The notes below the pieces were generated by a model that was given only the letters and a program-made list of their open reading frames with translations, made no database searches and was not told the DNA's origin. DNA of 64,000 nt from Pseudomonas fluorescens (GTDB taxonomy: Bacteria > Pseudomonadota > Gammaproteobacteria > Pseudomonadales > Pseudomonadaceae): positions 134,269 through 198,268 of the forward strand of contig NZ_LVEJ01000028.1 of assembly GCF_001648775.1 (NCBI RefSeq), in the 5' to 3' direction. Numbering within the stretch: position 1 is the first letter of the stretch; each line of letters starts with the position of its first letter. The position numbers and the translations under genes are program-made. Of the stretch, positions 27,024 through 35,214 are shown piece after piece.

Positions 27024-28165
27024 TTTCCGTCGAGCACCCTTCGATAGACCTGCAGGGTTTCCCGGGCGCAGCGCTCCCAGGAAAAACCTTGTGCGTGCTG
27101 CATTCCTTTGGCAACGGCGGTCTCGCGCCACGCCGCGTCAGTCAGGCCGCGCTCAAGCAGCCGGGTCAGCTCATCGACATCCATCGGCGCGCACATCAGT
27201 GCGGCCTCCCCAGCCACCTCGGGTAGCGACGAACTATTGGAGCACACCACCGGCACACCGGAGCTCATGGCCTCGAGCACCGGCAAGCCGAAGCCCTCAT
27301 AGAGTGATGGAAAGGCAAACAGGCGCGCCCCCGCAAAAAGCAGAGGCAAATCCTCACTCGGTACAAACCCGAGGTAGTGGGCCCAGCCTTCGCGCCTCGC
27401 GCATTCAAGCTTTTGATGGACGACATCGTTACGCCAGCCATGGTAGCCAGTGAGAATGAGCGGCCAGCGCGTGCGCACTGCCATTGGGAGCCGGCTATAG
27501 GCAGCGAGCAGCGTTTCGATGTTCTTGCGCGGCTCGATGGTGCCCACGAAGAGGGTGTAACCGTTTGCCTCCAGGCCATGCCTGGCCAATGTTGTACTGA
27601 GCTCATCGGGAGACCTGGGGTAAAATTCCGGCGAACTAGCCAGCGGAACAGTGTGGATCCGCTCGATGGGCCAAGAGAAGTAATTAGCCAGTTCCTGACG
27701 AGTAAACTCCGAATCGGTAATCAGCGCGTCAGCCCTGACCAGCGTCGTTTTCAGTTCTTTTTGCAGATATCGAACTAATTGCGGCGCATGGCAATGGGCC
27801 CAAGTGAAAGGCGAAAGGTCGTGAAACGTCGCCACGCTACGCCCCGCAAAGGGCGGCAAATAGTAATTGGGGCTGTGGTACAGAAAATCGCCATGTCCCT
27901 TCAAAGCAGCCTTGCGCAGCATAGGCATCAGCAGCCGATAGGCTTCCACAGCGAGAAAGCTCTTCTGCACTGCGCGCTTCAAACCATAGCCACTGCCGGA
28001 TTCGTTGGCGGCCGTCGGCAACTCAGGCAAAAAGCGTCGACCGGCAAAAAACTGCAGGTCTGTAATTTCAGTGCTCTGCTGAAGTTTGAGCGCGAGCTCA
28101 TAGGTATAACGGCCAATACCAGTCAGAGGAAATCTAATCGGCTCAACAGATAAAACCAGCTTCAT
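27020..28165 (-). CDS. wbpY: WbpY-like GT4 glycosyltransferase (D-rhamnan)
   Basis: This 381-residue GT-B transferase has an N-terminal LTGIGRYTYELA, the donor-site FVGTIEPRKNIETL and the E-x7-E motif EGFGLPVLEAM. It resembles WbpY, an alpha-1,3-D-rhamnosyltransferase of the common antigen. The ATG at 28165 abuts the stop of rmd. The sequence cannot show which linkage is made. Confidence 0.85.
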   Translation of the reverse strand: MKLVLSVEPIRFPLTGIGRYTYELALKLQQSTEITDLQFFAGRRFLPELPTAANESGSGYGLKRAVQKSFLAVEAYRLLMPMLRKAALKGHGDFLYHSPNYYLPPFAGRSVATFHDLSPFTWAHCHAPQLVRYLQKELKTTLVRADALITDSEFTRQELANYFSWPIERIHTVPLASSPEFYPRSPDELSTTLARHGLEANGYTLFVGTIEPRKNIETLLAAYSRLPMAVRTRWPLILTGYHGWRNDVVHQKLECARREGWAHYLGFVPSEDLPLLFAGARLFAFPSLYEGFGLPVLEAMSSGVPVVCSNSSSLPEVAGEAALMCAPMDVDELTRLLERGLTDAAWRETAVAKGMQHAQGFSWERCARETLQVYRRVLDGK

Positions 28166-29062
28166 TTATTGCTCCGACAGCATCCAGCTCAGCGTTTCTT
28201 CAAGCCGAGGTGTTTGCCACCCCTTAACCAACTCGATCAGACGTGCATTGTCACCGCACAACATCTTCACTTCATTGACGCGGACGAACGCTGGATTCAC
28301 TTCGACTTCGATTTGGTGCCCGGTATAAGCCGCGCACATGTCGATAACTTCTCGAAGAGTATGGCTGCTACCCGAACTGACATTGACTGTCTGCCCCAAA
28401 GGCCGGGCTTCTATCAAGCCACGATAAGCCTTGACTACGGCCCGGACATCACTGAAGTCTCGAGAGACATCGAGATTGCCGAGCTCGATCTTTTTAGCAC
28501 GCTGACGGAAATGCGAAACGATCTTCGGCAGCAGGAAATTGTCACCCTGGCCGACACCGGTGTAGTTGAACGGGCGAGTGATAACGATGGGCAACCGGTT
28601 ATGCCAGAGGCTGGCCATGTACTCCATGGCCAGCTTGCTTACAGCGTAATCGTTGGCAGGTGCCGGCGGTGTCGACTCGCTCAGCAAGCCGGCGGAGGCG
28701 TTACCATAAACATTGGCACTACTGGCGAGCAACACACAGTCCAGCTGCTTGCCACAGGCAGCGATCGCCTCCAGCAAATGACGCGTTCCTATCAGGTTGA
28801 CCCGATAAAACGCGTCGGCAGCACCGTGTCCCACAAATGCCAACGCGGCGAGGTGAACCACCACATCAGGTTGAATAGTTGCCAGCAAATCACGAAGCGC
28901 CGCACCGTCGGCCAGATCGACCTGGTAATAACCAGGTTCATCGGAGGGCTGAGAACCCAATCCGATCACTTCATAGCCGTTAGCTTCGAGCTCGGCGGCC
29001 ATGTAGCGACCCGTGAAACCTTGAATACCTGTAATCAGCGCGCGTTTACCGGCAATACTCAT
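28166..29062 (-). CDS. rmd: Rmd, GDP-4-keto-6-deoxy-D-mannose reductase
   Basis: This 298-residue extended SDR has ALITGIQGFTGRY at the N-terminus, ASSANVYG and the catalytic YAVSK. It would reduce the Gmd product to GDP-D-rhamnose for the rhamnan chain. The ATG at 29062 overlaps the gmd stop codon. It competes for its substrate with the perosamine-synthase-like aminotransferase encoded about 5 kb to the right on the other strand. Confidence 0.9.
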   Translation of the reverse strand: MSIAGKRALITGIQGFTGRYMAAELEANGYEVIGLGSQPSDEPGYYQVDLADGAALRDLLATIQPDVVVHLAALAFVGHGAADAFYRVNLIGTRHLLEAIAACGKQLDCVLLASSANVYGNASAGLLSESTPPAPANDYAVSKLAMEYMASLWHNRLPIVITRPFNYTGVGQGDNFLLPKIVSHFRQRAKKIELGNLDVSRDFSDVRAVVKAYRGLIEARPLGQTVNVSSGSSHTLREVIDMCAAYTGHQIEVEVNPAFVRVNEVKMLCGDNARLIELVKGWQTPRLEETLSWMLSEQ

Positions 29063-30093
29063 CAGAACGAGAATCCTTGTTCGTTGCGACGAAGGTCTGC
29101 TTCGACCATCATCCGGCACAGCTCCTCCAATGTGGTTTTCGGCTCCCAACCCAGCGTAGCCTTGGCCTTGGCCGGATCACCGATCAACAGCTCGACTTCG
29201 GTCGGACGGTAGAACTTTGGATTGATGGTGACCAGCACTTTGCCCGTTGCCGCGTCCGTGCCTTGCTCGTCTTCCGCCACGCCAGCCCACGAAATGTTGA
29301 TGCCGACAGCTTTGAAAGCCATCGAAACAAAATCACGCACGGTTTCGGTACGGTTGGTCGCCAACACAAAAGTATCCGGCTCGTCAGCCTGCAGCATGCG
29401 CCACATGCCTTCGACGTATTCCTTGGCAAAACCCCAATCGCGCTTGGCATCGAGATTGCCCAGTTCGATTTTGTCGAGCAGGCCGAGCTTGATCTTAGCG
29501 ACCGAGTCGGTGATTTTGCGGGTCACAAACTCACGACCGCGCAGTGGCGATTCGTGGTTGAAGAGGATACCGCTGGTGGCGAAGATACCGTACGACTCAC
29601 GGTAGTTGATCGTCATCCAGTGCGCATACAGCTTGGCAACACCATAAGGGCTACGAGGGTAGAACGGAGTGCTCTCGACTTGTGGAATAGCCTGCACCTT
29701 GCCGAACATCTCGGAAGTCGATGCCTGGTAGAAGCGCACTTTCGGATTGACGATACGGATCGCTTCCAGAAGATTTACACAGCCCAGACCAGTGATTTCC
29801 GCAGTGGTCAATGGCTGGTCGAACGACACACCCACAAAGCTTTGGGCCGCAAGGTTGTATACCTCGGTGGCTTCGGTGGTCTGAAGCAGGCGAATGCTGG
29901 CCGACAGATCAGTCAGGTCGTACTCGACCAAATGCAAGTTAGGGTGCTGGCTTACGCCAAGTTCTTCCAGACGCCAGAAATTGACAGAACTGGTCCGACG
30001 GTAGGTGCCATACACCGTATAACCTTTGCCCAGCAACAGTTCCGCCAGGTAGGCGCCGTCTTGCCCAGTGATGCCAGTAACGATAGCTTTCAT
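29062..30093 (-). CDS. gmd: Gmd, GDP-mannose 4,6-dehydratase
   Basis: This 343-residue extended SDR has TGITGQDGAYL (about 7-17), the GTYRRTSS segment that contacts GDP-mannose, the STSEMFG active-site stretch and YGVAK. It turns GDP-D-mannose into GDP-4-keto-6-deoxy-D-mannose, the branch point to D-rhamnose and perosamine. ATG at 30093 with AGAGGA. It is the first gene of the gmd-rmd-wbpY-wbpZ operon. A 12 bp palindrome, GCATATATATGC, lies about 50 bp upstream in its promoter region. Confidence 0.95.
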   Translation of the reverse strand: MKAIVTGITGQDGAYLAELLLGKGYTVYGTYRRTSSVNFWRLEELGVSQHPNLHLVEYDLTDLSASIRLLQTTEATEVYNLAAQSFVGVSFDQPLTTAEITGLGCVNLLEAIRIVNPKVRFYQASTSEMFGKVQAIPQVESTPFYPRSPYGVAKLYAHWMTINYRESYGIFATSGILFNHESPLRGREFVTRKITDSVAKIKLGLLDKIELGNLDAKRDWGFAKEYVEGMWRMLQADEPDTFVLATNRTETVRDFVSMAFKAVGINISWAGVAEDEQGTDAATGKVLVTINPKFYRPTEVELLIGDPAKAKATLGWEPKTTLEELCRMMVEADLRRNEQGFSF

Positions 30094-30437
30094 GCGAATC
30101 CTCTAAACTCCATTTGAGCGCCTAAACAGGCCCTTTTGCATATATATGCCGTTTGGCTCCGACCAACCGAGCCTCAAAATCTTGCAGATCATACAGAATG
30201 CACTCCGTCAGGACGATACCCAAGCTGTAACCAATGAGTTGACAGGCGTTTTTTGCCATCATCGCGAGCGACTGTTCGACCTGCCCTCCAAAGCGCCTGA
30301 CTGAGCGATTCAATCCTGTGGTTTAAGTGCTGCGTAACATCCGGAAAGGCAGTCTCAGGCGCGACAAGTCAGCATTTCCTTATACCTTCCAGCCTGGGAT
30401 GTACAAGCCATCAGCCCCACCCTCTGGAGGCGCGCCC

Positions 30438-30461
30438 ATGACACGTCACCGTGGGGCATGA
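30438..30461 (+). CDS. Possible leader peptide upstream of wzm
   Basis: The frame encodes MTRHRGA and stops. GGAGG lies seven bases before the ATG. It precedes a terminator-like hairpin at 30550-30577 and then wzm, an arrangement seen in attenuated operons. The peptide has no striking run of one amino acid, so this may be chance. Confidence 0.25.
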   Translation: MTRHRGA

Positions 30462-30549
30462 AAAGCAACATCGGGAGCGGTTCAGACAACGATTCAAACA
30501 ACCGACTGAAGTCTGAAAGAAAAAAACCAGAAAGAGTGACACTCCCCTG

Positions 30550-30577
30550 ACGCCAGCCTAAAATGGCGTGTTTTTTT
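30550..30577 (+). terminator. Terminator-like hairpin 23 bp before wzm
   Basis: ACGCCA and TGGCGT form a six-pair stem with loop GCCTAAAA, followed by G and seven T residues on the plus strand. It has the form of an intrinsic terminator. It could end an upstream plus-strand transcript or act as an attenuator for the wzm-wzt operon. Confidence 0.6.
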
Positions 30578-30599
30578 GATCAATAATCTGGTGTCTTTA

Positions 30600-31400
30600 A
30601 TGCGCAATGGTTCAGTAAGTATCGCCCTGTCCGACATCATCGCTGCGACAAGGCGATACGCTTTGGTAGGGATGCTTGGCTGGCAAGACGTTCGTCAGCG
30701 TTATAGAAGGTCCGCGCTCGGTCCGTTCTGGCTAACAATCAGCATGGGGGTAATGATCGGCACCATTGGTGTCGTTTTCGGTCAGATATTCAATTCGCCC
30801 ATCCAGGAATTTCTGCCTTTCCTCGCGATCGGCATGATTCTCTGGGGCTTTATGTCAACCGTCATAAATGAAGGATGCACCGGGTTCATTGCCGCAGAAG
30901 GGATCATCAAGCAACTGCCGATTCCAATGTTCACCCACATATTGCGCATGATCTGGCGGAATATATTGATTCTGGGTCACAACATCCTGATCTTCCCGCT
31001 AGTGCTGCTGGCCGTCGGCAAGCCACTGACCTGGATTTCACTAGTCAGCATCCCGGGCATGCTCATCGTAGTCGTGAATCTGGCCTGGATCTCGTTGCTG
31101 CTGGCAGTTTTGTGTGCACGTTATCGTGATCTTCCACAAATCATCGGCAGTCTGCTGCAAGTCGTCTTCTACCTCACTCCAATCATGTGGATGCCAAGCC
31201 TGCTGCCGCAACGAGCTGGTCTTTATCTACTGGATCTGAACCCGGCCTATCACCTGATCTCCATCGTGCGCTCCCCTCTTATCGGACAGATGCCGACCGA
31301 CACCAACTGGTGGGTTTCGCTTGGAATGGCGGCCGCCGGATGGCTCATCGCACTCGTGATCTACGGCCGATACAAGCGCCGAATCGCCTACTGGCTCTAA
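30600..31400 (+). CDS. wzm: Wzm, polysaccharide ABC exporter permease
   Basis: This protein of about 266 residues is an ABC-2 type permease with six membrane helices. Features are the amphipathic N-terminal segment with GMLGWQDVRQRYRRSALGPFW typical of Wzm, and the VVFYLTPIMWMP segment near helix five. With Wzt it exports lipid-linked O-antigen to the periplasm. ATG at 30600 is taken; GTG at 30591 and TTG at 30576 are in frame, and none has a strong SD. wzt starts 12 bp downstream. Confidence 0.92.
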   Translation: MRNGSVSIALSDIIAATRRYALVGMLGWQDVRQRYRRSALGPFWLTISMGVMIGTIGVVFGQIFNSPIQEFLPFLAIGMILWGFMSTVINEGCTGFIAAEGIIKQLPIPMFTHILRMIWRNILILGHNILIFPLVLLAVGKPLTWISLVSIPGMLIVVVNLAWISLLLAVLCARYRDLPQIIGSLLQVVFYLTPIMWMPSLLPQRAGLYLLDLNPAYHLISIVRSPLIGQMPTDTNWWVSLGMAAAGWLIALVIYGRYKRRIAYWL

Positions 31401-31412
31401 GAAGAAATCCTA

Positions 31413-32156
31413 ATGTCCTCTATTGAATTCAAAAATGTTTGCGTGGATTTCCCAATCTACAACGCCAACGGCCGCTCCTTGAAAAAGCGACTAATTCAGG
31501 TTGCAACCGGCGGACAACTTGGCTCCGACGAACAAGGTCGTGTAGTCGTCCGAGCCCTGGAAGACCTGACATTCACGTTCAACAAAGGTGATCGTGTCGG
31601 CCTGCTGGGGCATAACGGTGCAGGCAAGAGCACCTTGTTACGTTTGCTTAGCAGCGTATACGAACCCTCCTCTGGCACCGCCCGAATCAGCGGAGAAATC
31701 GGTTCGCTAATCGACATATCCCTGGGCACCGATCCGGAGGCAACCGGCAGGGAGAACATCTTTCTGCGTGGCGGCCTCCTTGGAATGACCAAGGCTGAAA
31801 TCGCAAATAAGCTCGATGAGATCATTGAGTTCTCCGAACTGGGTGACTTCGTGGATATGCCATTGCGCACTTACTCTACCGGGATGCATTTGCGTCTGGC
31901 TTTTGCCGTATCTACCACAGTCAGACCTGAAATCCTGTTGATGGATGAATGGCTATCTGTGGGCGATGAAGGCTTCAAGCAAAAAGCCGAAGTACGAATG
32001 AATGAGCTTGTAAAGTCGACCAATATTCTGGTCATTGCCAGCCACTCCCGCGAACTGGTCATGCACACATGTAATCGGGTTCTATGGCTGGAACACGGCA
32101 AGATTAAAATGGACGGCGATCCAGAAACCGTCACCGCCGCGTATTTTGGAGCTTAG
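31413..32156 (+). CDS. wzt: Wzt, polysaccharide ABC exporter ATPase (short form)
   Basis: This 247-residue ATPase has Walker A GHNGAGKST (66-74), the altered signature YSTGMHLRLAF seen in polysaccharide exporters, Walker B ILLMDEWLSVGD and a switch His in IASHSRE. It ends soon after the nucleotide-binding domain. The C-terminal carbohydrate-binding domain found in E. coli O9a and P. aeruginosa Wzt (total length above 400) is absent. Exporters with short Wzt do not need recognition of a capped chain end. The next gene follows after 6 bp. Confidence 0.93.
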   Translation: MSSIEFKNVCVDFPIYNANGRSLKKRLIQVATGGQLGSDEQGRVVVRALEDLTFTFNKGDRVGLLGHNGAGKSTLLRLLSSVYEPSSGTARISGEIGSLIDISLGTDPEATGRENIFLRGGLLGMTKAEIANKLDEIIEFSELGDFVDMPLRTYSTGMHLRLAFAVSTTVRPEILLMDEWLSVGDEGFKQKAEVRMNELVKSTNILVIASHSRELVMHTCNRVLWLEHGKIKMDGDPETVTAAYFGA

Positions 32157-32162
32157 GCACTA

Positions 32163-33482
32163 ATGAAGACGATAAAACGCGAAAACATCCATGTCGGCAC
32201 CGCGCTTTCATCCGCTTCCAAGCGGATGCAAAGCGCCGCTAATGTTTTACCTGAAGATCACCTGCCTGCAGATCCACTGCCCGCCGAAGAAACCTATGTC
32301 CAGCACACCAGCTTGAGAACTAGCGTCAAACGAGCACTGCGATTCATTGCAAAGCACGCCTACAGGTGCCTAAGGCCGCTAATAAAGCCAATCGTCTTCC
32401 GTATTCGCCATTATTTCCTCGCAGGCCTTAATGACAAGTTCGTCGATATCGCGCAGCGACAGCAAGCAGCCACCGAAGCTCTACTCTCCAAACTCGAAGC
32501 GCTGGAACAGCAGGTCGCGTCCATAGTATCGACCCAACAATCCATAGCATCGACCCAACAAATAACTGCGAAACAAACAGCTCAACTCACACGCGCTCAG
32601 CGAGTCGCATTCAGTGAACAGCGTCAGCAAATCAAAATAATTGAAAGTTACACATACGCTTCTGCCCGACGCGTCGCCGTGAACTGTGGCTCCGATGAGC
32701 TGATGATCAGGACCGAAGTCGGCTTTGTTCTGTGCTCAGCAAGTGATCATGCATTGATCGCGGTCCTGCTCGAAGCTGGAGAACTGGAACCTGGCACCCG
32801 CCGGCTCATCCAAAACATACTCAAGCCCGGTGATGGTTATATCGACGTTGGCGCCAATATCGGCATGCACATACTCGCCGCAGCTCAGGTCATGAAAGGC
32901 TCCGGAAAAATAATAGGTTTCGAACCGTTTGGCCCCACGAAGGCTTTGATCGACAAAACGATGTGGATCAATGGTTTTTCAAACATTGCTGAAATCCACC
33001 AACTGGCGGTATCAAACAAGTCAGGCTCGCAGCTACTCAATCTGGGAGCAACAAGTGGCCACCATTCACTGTTTAAGCTGGATACCCCTGCCGGTTTAGC
33101 CCCCCCGCCCGTACAAGTCAACCTGACTACCCTGGATGAAATCATAGAGCCGGACCAGGCGGTACACCTACTGAAGATTGATGCAGAAGGTGCAGAGCTA
33201 GACGTCCTTGAGGGGGCCAGTCGAGTGATAGAGAATAATCCGCAAATCAAACTGATCGTAGAATTAGGCCTTTCCCACCTGGAGCGATCTGGTCATACCC
33301 TTACAGACTGGCTCGAAAAATTTACCAGACTAGGTTTCGACTATCAGGTCATCAATGCTCTTTCCGGCGAACTTGAGACCTACAGCATTGAGAAGCTCAA
33401 GGCAGCGGAGTCCGTAAACCTGTTTTTTGCCAAGAGCGGGACTGCCGATACCGATACATTGGAAACAAAGCATGAAGAGTGA
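32163..33482 (+). CDS. FkbM-family methyltransferase with N-terminal coiled coil
   Basis: This 439-residue protein has three parts. A basic, amphipathic stretch (about 51-85) could lie on the membrane. A Gln/Ala/Leu-rich region (about 90-160) has coiled-coil heptads and includes the repeated heptads IVSTQQS and IASTQQI. The FkbM methyltransferase domain (about 200-435) has the SAM motif YIDVGANIGMH (226-236), GFEPFGPT and LLKIDAEGAELDVLEGA. FkbM enzymes methylate sugar hydroxyls. It follows wzt by 6 bp and overlaps the next gene by 11. It may cap the polymer, as methyltransferases do in other ABC-exported O-antigens. This is inferred. Confidence 0.85.
   Translation: MKTIKRENIHVGTALSSASKRMQSAANVLPEDHLPADPLPAEETYVQHTSLRTSVKRALRFIAKHAYRCLRPLIKPIVFRIRHYFLAGLNDKFVDIAQRQQAATEALLSKLEALEQQVASIVSTQQSIASTQQITAKQTAQLTRAQRVAFSEQRQQIKIIESYTYASARRVAVNCGSDELMIRTEVGFVLCSASDHALIAVLLEAGELEPGTRRLIQNILKPGDGYIDVGANIGMHILAAAQVMKGSGKIIGFEPFGPTKALIDKTMWINGFSNIAEIHQLAVSNKSGSQLLNLGATSGHHSLFKLDTPAGLAPPPVQVNLTTLDEIIEPDQAVHLLKIDAEGAELDVLEGASRVIENNPQIKLIVELGLSHLERSGHTLTDWLEKFTRLGFDYQVINALSGELETYSIEKLKAAESVNLFFAKSGTADTDTLETKHEE
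32523..32564 (+). repeat. 21 bp tandem repeat equal to one heptad
   Basis: Two in-frame copies of a 21 bp unit (17 of 21 bases identical, core ATCGACCCAACAA) encode IVSTQQS and IASTQQI within the coiled coil of the FkbM-type protein. The unit length is exactly seven codons, one heptad. Confidence 0.8.
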
Positions 33483-34101
33483 AATCGTGGTAATAGGCGC
33501 TGGCGGCCATGCAAAAGTTTGCATTGAGCTGCTACGGGCACAGGGCGACGTAGTCGCTTTCTGTATTGGCTCCACAGACAGCTCAGACACCTGCGTGGGG
33601 GTGCCAGTGCTCAAGTCCGATGATTACCTCGCGACACTGGGAAAAGAAGGCTATAGGAAAGTGTTCGTGGCCATCGGCTCAAATGCCCTGAGAAATCGCC
33701 TGGCCCAGTCTGCCATCGACCTGGGTTTCGAGTTGGTCAACGCACTTAGTCCAAACGCCGTCATTTCCCCGTCTGCCAAGATAGGCAAAGGTGTGGCGGT
33801 AATGGCTGGCGCCGTGATAAACGCGGAAGCCTCAATTGATGACTTGTGCATCATCAATACCGGGGCTACGGTTGACCACGACTGCCAAATCAGACGCGCT
33901 GCTCACATCGCCCCACAATCTGCCCTTGCCGGCAATGTAGAGATCGGCAAAGAGTCATTTGTGGGTATCGGCACCAAGATCATTCCTACCATTCGCGTGG
34001 GTGAGTTCGTGATGATTGGTGCAGGAAGCGTGGTAATCTCGAATATCGACTCGAGAGCCACGGTCGTTGGTGTTCCAGCCAAAGCTATAAATAAAATTTA
34101 A
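33472..34101 (+). CDS. NeuD/PglD-like sugar O/N-acyltransferase
   Basis: This 209-residue protein has an N-terminal Rossmann-like domain (VVIGAGGHAKVCIELL) and a C-terminal left-handed beta-helix made of hexapeptide repeats (about 90-205, for example VISPSAKIGKGVAV) with the catalytic-type His in ATVDHDC. Family members acetylate amino groups of nucleotide sugars (PglD, PerB) or sialic acid hydroxyls (NeuD). The perosamine-synthase-like gene follows after 10 bp, so N-acylation of GDP-perosamine is the best guess. Its ATG at 33472 lies inside the end of the methyltransferase gene. Confidence 0.85.
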   Translation: MKSEIVVIGAGGHAKVCIELLRAQGDVVAFCIGSTDSSDTCVGVPVLKSDDYLATLGKEGYRKVFVAIGSNALRNRLAQSAIDLGFELVNALSPNAVISPSAKIGKGVAVMAGAVINAEASIDDLCIINTGATVDHDCQIRRAAHIAPQSALAGNVEIGKESFVGIGTKIIPTIRVGEFVMIGAGSVVISNIDSRATVVGVPAKAINKI

Positions 34102-34111
34102 AGGATGTAGC

Positions 34112-35212
34112 ATGAAACGTATTTCTGTAGCGCAACCAAAAATGGCTGGAAACGAACGAAAGTATGTACTCGACTGCCTTGATACCAACTGGATCTCGTC
34201 AAACGGAAAGTACATCGGCGCATTTGAAGAAAGTTTCGCCAAATTCTGCGACGTCAAACATGCAATAGCAACAAACAATGGCACGACTGCACTACACCTT
34301 GCATTGGTAGCTCTGGATCTTCAGCCCGGGGATGAAGTAATCATTCCAACTGTGACCTATATCGCTACTGCTAACGCTGTCCGTTACTGCGGCGCGATTC
34401 CGGTCCTGGTCGACGTCTGCGCCGAGACCATGAACATTGATCCGCAGGAAATCGAGAGCAAGATTACCGAGAAAACAAAGGGCATTATTCCTGTTCATTT
34501 GTATGGTCATCCTGCTGAAATGGACGTGGTTGACGCCATCGCTCGCAAACATAATCTCTGGGTTGTAGAGGACGCGGCAGAAGCGCACGGAGCCGAAGTA
34601 AAAGGCAAGAAAGTCGGCACGTTGGGCACCTGTGCCACCTTCAGCTTCTTTGGCAACAAGATCATCACCACCGGTGAAGGTGGAATGGTCACAACCAATG
34701 ACGATGAGCTGGCTGCCAAGCTTCGTCTATTGCGCGGCCAGGGAATGGACCCACAACGTCGCTATTGGTTTCCTGTCGTCGGTTACAACTACCGGATGAC
34801 GAATATTCAAGCCGCCATTGGCTTGGCACAAATGGAAAACATCGATACAGCACTGTCTGAGCGCAACCGTCTAGCAGCCTGGTACAACGATGCCCTTCAA
34901 GACTTGCAAGACAAGATTGTACTTCCAACCCAAGCTACTTGGGCAAAGCAAGTTTTCTGGATGTACAACATTTTCTTGCGCGACGGCGACGAGAACAAGC
35001 GTGATACCGTGATGAAGATGCTGGACGATCTGGGCATCGAAACAAGGCCGGTATTTTATCCGATGCATGTACTGCCGCCTTACAAAGAAGACGGTATCTA
35101 CCCAATTGCAGATCTTTGGTCCGGCCGCGGCATTAACTTGCCAACGCACCAGGATTTGACTCAAGAAGACATTCTTCGTATAGCGGATAGCTTGAAAAAG
35201 GTTCTATTGTAA
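34112..35212 (+). CDS. per: DegT-family aminotransferase, probable GDP-perosamine synthase
   Basis: This 366-residue PLP enzyme has the PLP-binding lysine K183 in FFGNKIITTGEGG and D154 in VVEDAAEAHG. The segments GNERKYVLDCLD, GKKVGTLGT and GYNYRMTNIQAAIG closely follow the pattern of V. cholerae RfbE and other GDP-perosamine synthases, as recalled. It would aminate GDP-4-keto-6-deoxymannose, the product of Gmd, which is encoded in this locus. Another 4-keto sugar aminotransferase activity is possible. It lies in the plus-strand operon beginning at wzm. Confidence 0.8.
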   Translation: MKRISVAQPKMAGNERKYVLDCLDTNWISSNGKYIGAFEESFAKFCDVKHAIATNNGTTALHLALVALDLQPGDEVIIPTVTYIATANAVRYCGAIPVLVDVCAETMNIDPQEIESKITEKTKGIIPVHLYGHPAEMDVVDAIARKHNLWVVEDAAEAHGAEVKGKKVGTLGTCATFSFFGNKIITTGEGGMVTTNDDELAAKLRLLRGQGMDPQRRYWFPVVGYNYRMTNIQAAIGLAQMENIDTALSERNRLAAWYNDALQDLQDKIVLPTQATWAKQVFWMYNIFLRDGDENKRDTVMKMLDDLGIETRPVFYPMHVLPPYKEDGIYPIADLWSGRGINLPTHQDLTQEDILRIADSLKKVLL

Positions 35213-35214
35213 AA

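Larger units (their letters stand above)
30094..30599. other. Divergent regulatory gap between gmd and wzm
   Basis: This 506 bp gap has no convincing long gene. It contains the palindrome GCATATATATGC at 30138-30149 near gmd, an 8-codon frame with a good SD at 30438, and a terminator-like hairpin directly before wzm. A 63-codon minus-strand frame at 30122-30313 lacks a ribosome site and recognisable character. Confidence 0.55.

Noticed and set aside
30122..30313. 63-codon minus-strand frame before gmd
   Set aside because: No ribosome site, no recognisable domain, and it overlaps the expected gmd promoter region.
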